Shown here: positions 61,202 through 64,000 of the stretch, piece after piece | Layout of the letters: every line of letters begins with the position of its first letter | Position numbering within the stretch: the stretch's first letter is position 1 | Assembly: GCA_016219185.1 (NCBI GenBank) | Contig: JACRBZ010000066.1 | Location: 124,001 to 188,000 of the forward strand | Source of the DNA: Deltaproteobacteria bacterium | GTDB taxonomy: Bacteria > Desulfobacterota > Desulfobacteria > Desulfobacterales > Desulfatirhabdiaceae | Direction of reading: 5' to 3' | Length of the DNA stretch: 64,000 nt | Notes under the pieces: model-generated | The model's database searches: none | The model's input: the letters and a program-made list of their open reading frames with translations, nothing else | What the model was told of the DNA's origin: nothing | Program-made: the position numbers and the translations under genes

Positions 61202-62771
61202 ATCCGCAAGAATGGCCAGCCAGATTGGAAGAGCCAGCGCCATCATCATGATCTGGTCGCTGGTGGACAAAGCCCTGGCCATCGGAAAGGAAATGCTGAC
61301 CGCTCATCGGTTTGGCGTTTCAGCGTCACTGGATGTTTTTAATGTGGCCTATTCATTTCCTTCCACCGTCGTCATGCTGTTTTCTGCTGCATTGGGTTCA
61401 GCGATTGTTCCCCTATATTTGGAATGGCGCAATCATTCTTTTCTTGAAGCTGATTCCCATACCACCTGGTTAATTTATTTAACCACGCTTCTTTTCGCAC
61501 TTCTATCGCTGATCTTTTTTGTCTTCTCCCCGGAAATCATCCAGATGATCGGCTATGGCTTTAACCCGGAGCAAAAGCAACTGGGTATCATCATGGAACG
61601 CGTTTTGATTCTATTGACTTTCATTGATGGTGCAGGACTCCTGTTCAGAGGAATTTTATCCGCCAAAAAGATGTTTTTTCATCTCTACGTTGCACCGATA
61701 TTTGTAAACATCACAATTATTATTTTCCTTGTCTATGACATGGGCTTGAATATCTATGTTCTGGTATGGGGGTTTCTGATCGGAACATTGTTGAAATCCG
61801 TTTATATGGGCGTTGCACTTTTTCGGGAGGGATTTAAATTTGACACTCCCCTGCCGTTTGATCCTCAAATAATAAAAACTTTCTGGTTATTGGCTATCCC
61901 CATGCTGGGGAGTGGATTGATAGCAAATTCCAATCTGATGGTAGATCAGGTTATGGCTACTCAGCTTCCCGCAGGCTCTGTTTCAACTCTTCGTTATGCT
62001 TTTCGGATCAACGACTTTCCCATCCAGGTGATCATTCTCGCGATTTCAAGAGGTATTTTCCCGTTTATCAGTGAAGAAGCTGCCGCTGGAAATCTGGATA
62101 ATCTCCAGCGTATATTCAAATATGCTCTCATTCTTCTCGGATTTTTAACCATTCCCGCCACCGCCCTGATGTTGTTGTTTTCTGAAGACATTGTCATCCT
62201 GTTGCTTAAACGAGGTGCATTCGATCTGGAAGCCGCGAGGCAGACGGGGCAAGCCCTGTCCTGCTACAGCCTGGGTCTATTTTTTTACGCCTATACGTTT
62301 ATAAATGGCTCATTTTTCGCTGCCCTGAAAAACACCAAAGCGCTTTTGTATATGGGTGTTGTTTCCATCTTTCTGAATGTTTTTTTCAATTATCTGTTTA
62401 TGTATTTTTGGGGCGCCAAGGGCATTGCCCTATCTACCAGCGCCACAATGGGAATCATTTCGATCTGGTTTATTTCTCAACTCAAACGCCATCTGGGCAT
62501 CACCAATTTGTCTCAGACATTTTCCAGCTTCACCCGAATAATTCTTGCAGCCGCAGGCATGTTGGGGAGCGGACTGGTAATCATAAAACTATTTGAATTG
62601 ACATTGATCCCCCGATTGGTTTTTATTCCCGTTGCTACTGCGGCAGCATCATCGTGTTATCTTGGGATCATATGGGTGTTTCGGACTGCAGAGCTTGATG
62701 ACTGCATCACAGTATTAACCAACATGATTACCATGTGGAAAAAGGGGCGATTCGGCACGAATGAAGAATAA
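61191..62771 (+). CDS. MurJ/MviN-like lipid-linked oligosaccharide flippase
   Basis: A 526-residue membrane protein with about 14 helices. It shows GRASAIIMIWSLVDKALAIGKEMLTAHRFGVSASLDVFNVAYSFPST, which is the MurJ-type start, and LVDQVMATQLPAGSVSTLRYAFRI and FFAALKNTKALLYMGVVSIFLNVFFNYLFM later. In a polysaccharide locus such a MurJ paralogue may flip a lipid-linked glycan unit instead of lipid II. The TTG at 61191 has GGAAG six to seven bases upstream; ATG at 61212 is an alternative. It overlaps both neighbouring genes by 11 bases. Confidence 0.82.
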   Translation: MKNESARMASQIGRASAIIMIWSLVDKALAIGKEMLTAHRFGVSASLDVFNVAYSFPSTVVMLFSAALGSAIVPLYLEWRNHSFLEADSHTTWLIYLTTLLFALLSLIFFVFSPEIIQMIGYGFNPEQKQLGIIMERVLILLTFIDGAGLLFRGILSAKKMFFHLYVAPIFVNITIIIFLVYDMGLNIYVLVWGFLIGTLLKSVYMGVALFREGFKFDTPLPFDPQIIKTFWLLAIPMLGSGLIANSNLMVDQVMATQLPAGSVSTLRYAFRINDFPIQVIILAISRGIFPFISEEAAAGNLDNLQRIFKYALILLGFLTIPATALMLLFSEDIVILLLKRGAFDLEAARQTGQALSCYSLGLFFYAYTFINGSFFAALKNTKALLYMGVVSIFLNVFFNYLFMYFWGAKGIALSTSATMGIISIWFISQLKRHLGITNLSQTFSSFTRIILAAAGMLGSGLVIIKLFELTLIPRLVFIPVATAAASSCYLGIIWVFRTAELDDCITVLTNMITMWKKGRFGTNEE

Positions 62772-63813
62772 CTCTGACTCCCAAACGATTCGGCGATCAA
62801 GATTACTAATGATGATTCACTGGGAAGAAGCCGGCAAATGGGATTTGTACCAGGCCCTTGTTGGACGGGTGGAGAAACTGGATGTATTGCAGCCTTTCGG
62901 ATTGAACCGCTTTCGATCCCGTTTCTGGAATCGAGTGACCTTCTTCCTTTCAGAATTCTATCTCCCTCTGGCGGCGCTCGTACGGCGGGACTCATACAAC
63001 ATTGTGATATCCTGGTCCATGAGGCTTGGAATTTGTTATGGTATTTTGAACAGACTGGCAATCAAATCAGCAAGGCCCAAGCATATCATCTATGATTTTC
63101 ACATCAACTTAACCCGAAATGATCCATTTTACCGGTTTCGTATCAACCTTCTCAGGATTGCGCTTCCCGGCATCGATTTCTTTTACACGACATCTGAAAA
63201 AGAAAAGGAAATCTACACCAAGCGGTTCAATATTCATCCGGATCAAATAGCGTTCTATCCCATGAAGCCGGCAGCCTATTTACTGGAAAAAGAAGCTTAT
63301 TCCAAAGGCGGATATCTGTTTTCTTATGGCAACAGCGACAGAGACTATGATACACTGATTGAAGCAGTGCGTCGTCTGCCGTTTCAAACGGTGATTGTAT
63401 CCAAAACGTATCAGCCGATGCAACCGCTTCCACCTCGGATTGTGCTGATTCGGGAAAAACCCTGGGATGAGCTGCTGGCACTTATCGGATCATCCTGTAT
63501 GGTGATACTTCCCCTTCAGAGTTACTGGATCGCGGCAGGTCAGACAGCCATGCTGGAAACGCTGGCACTGGGGCGCCCGCTCATAGTTACTTCTAATATG
63601 GCAACAATCGAGTACGCCACTGACAAGCAAACAGCCCTGTTTTTTGAAGCAGGTGATGATGGGAATCTCAAGAAGCATATTCAATTTTTGATGAACAATC
63701 CTGTAGTTGCAGAAAATATGGGGCGACAGGCTAGATTGTCTGTTTCAAAAAATGCTGAAAGACGGCTAATCGTATTTTTGGGAGTTCTGGATTATCTTTT
63801 GAAGGATTGTTAA
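62761..63813 (+). CDS. Glycosyltransferase family 4-like protein
   Basis: A 350-residue GT-B-fold protein that resembles the gene at 54851: RLLMMIHWEEAGKWDLYQALV at the start, IIYDFHINLTRNDPFYRFRINLLRIALPGIDFFYTTS in the middle and a donor-like WIAAGQTAMLETLALGRPLIVTSNMATIEYATDKQTALFFEAGD near the end. GKW at residue 25 replaces the usual glycine-rich loop, so the acceptor is unlike that of the other GT4 genes. The ATG overlaps the flippase stop by 11 bases. Confidence 0.75.
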   Translation: MKNNSDSQTIRRSRLLMMIHWEEAGKWDLYQALVGRVEKLDVLQPFGLNRFRSRFWNRVTFFLSEFYLPLAALVRRDSYNIVISWSMRLGICYGILNRLAIKSARPKHIIYDFHINLTRNDPFYRFRINLLRIALPGIDFFYTTSEKEKEIYTKRFNIHPDQIAFYPMKPAAYLLEKEAYSKGGYLFSYGNSDRDYDTLIEAVRRLPFQTVIVSKTYQPMQPLPPRIVLIREKPWDELLALIGSSCMVILPLQSYWIAAGQTAMLETLALGRPLIVTSNMATIEYATDKQTALFFEAGDDGNLKKHIQFLMNNPVVAENMGRQARLSVSKNAERRLIVFLGVLDYLLKDC

Positions 63814-64000
63814 TGGGCAACAAGAATGTTGTTTTAATTACCTCAATGGAAGACTTTTTTTCTCTGAAACAAGACTTGGAAAATCTTTTATCAGCGAACA
63901 AAGACGATAATCTGTATCACAGTTTTGATTGGTATTATGCAGTATCTCATTTATTCATCCATCCGGTTAATACGCCCTGTATTTTTTGCATTAAAGATGA
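63813..64000 (+). CDS. Start of a gene cut by the window edge, possibly FemAB/GNAT-like acyltransferase
   Basis: Only 62 codons are visible, starting MGNKNVVLITSMEDFFSLKQ and including FDWYYAVSHLFIHP and CIFCIKD. The pattern of an acidic-rich helix then (F/S)-x-W-Y-x-(x)3-H resembles the start of CelD/FemAB-type acetyltransferases found in exopolysaccharide loci, but the fragment is too short to be sure. Its ATG overlaps the previous stop by one base. Confidence 0.4.
   Translation, partial: MGNKNVVLITSMEDFFSLKQDLENLLSANKDDNLYHSFDWYYAVSHLFIHPVNTPCIFCIKD

Noticed and set aside
1..64000. tRNA, rRNA, CRISPR arrays, insertion sequences, prophage genes, riboswitches
   Set aside because: Looked for in intergenic regions; no cloverleaf with TTCGA arm, no regularly spaced repeats, no transposase or integrase motifs were seen.

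Overview
The window looks like part of the chromosome of a sulfate-reducing member of the Desulfobacterota (Desulfobacterales-like). The main reasons are an ATP sulfurylase, a full set of Wood-Ljungdahl carbon monoxide dehydrogenase/acetyl-CoA synthase genes of the bacterial type, an acyl-CoA (propionyl-CoA-like) carboxylase pair, an acetate-activating CoA-transferase, an octaheme cytochrome c and a Deltaproteobacteria-style minor pilin cluster. The taxonomic placement is inference. No rRNA, tRNA, CRISPR array, transposase or integrase was seen.

Layout. 1-2.1 kb (minus): minor type IV pilins in the order fimT-pilV-pilW-pilX, with pilX cut by the window edge. 2.3-2.9 kb: a flavodoxin-fold reductase. 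3.0-8.5 kb (minus): sensor kinase, lone receiver, acetyl-CoA hydrolase/CoA-transferase and long-chain acyl-CoA synthetase, apparently one operon behind a good sigma-54 site. 8.8-10.1 kb: a secreted PA14-domain protein coupled to a class II aldolase. 10.1-11.4 kb (minus): sat. 11.8-15.2 kb: an ABC exporter with a roughly 250-residue insertion in its ATPase, a cyclic-nucleotide-binding-domain protein and a STAS protein. 15.2-19.6 kb (minus): a PilZ protein and the acyl-CoA carboxylase alpha and beta subunits. 19.9-25.3 kb (plus): an unassigned membrane/lipid-type operon (UbiA prenyltransferase, GT-C-like membrane protein, hexapeptide-repeat protein, methyltransferase, short-chain dehydrogenase).

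25.6-34.2 kb (plus): the acetyl-CoA pathway operon acsD-acsA-acsB-acsC-acsE. Every spacer between its genes carries a stem-loop, and AcsD has a long Ala/Lys-rich tail. A DUF3786-like gene and a secreted octaheme cytochrome of the hydroxylamine-oxidoreductase kind follow. 36.5-41.6 kb: two EamA exporters flanking a polar amino acid ABC importer. 41.6-47.3 kb: an Hsp70-like protein, an unknown 174-residue protein, a radical SAM protein and PrmA, tightly packed. 47.5-48.1 kb: a Spy/CpxP-like periplasmic protein behind a second sigma-54 site.

48.6 kb to the end (plus): a surface polysaccharide locus with two galE genes, five glycosyltransferase-like genes (four GT4-like, one GT2), a GT87-like membrane protein, a methyltransferase, a secreted Asp-box (BNR) repeat protein, an OmpA-family protein and a MurJ/Wzx-like flippase. 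The part from about 54.8 to 60.0 kb is clearly more AT-rich than its surroundings and contains a decayed glycosyltransferase fragment, which suggests acquired DNA.

How it fits together: sulfate activation (sat), acetyl-CoA oxidation or synthesis (acs operon), acetate/fatty acid activation and acyl-CoA carboxylation are core carbon and energy genes of a complete-oxidising sulfate reducer. The pilins and polysaccharide locus are surface functions. All function calls rest on motif recognition from the translated sequence; no database search was run.
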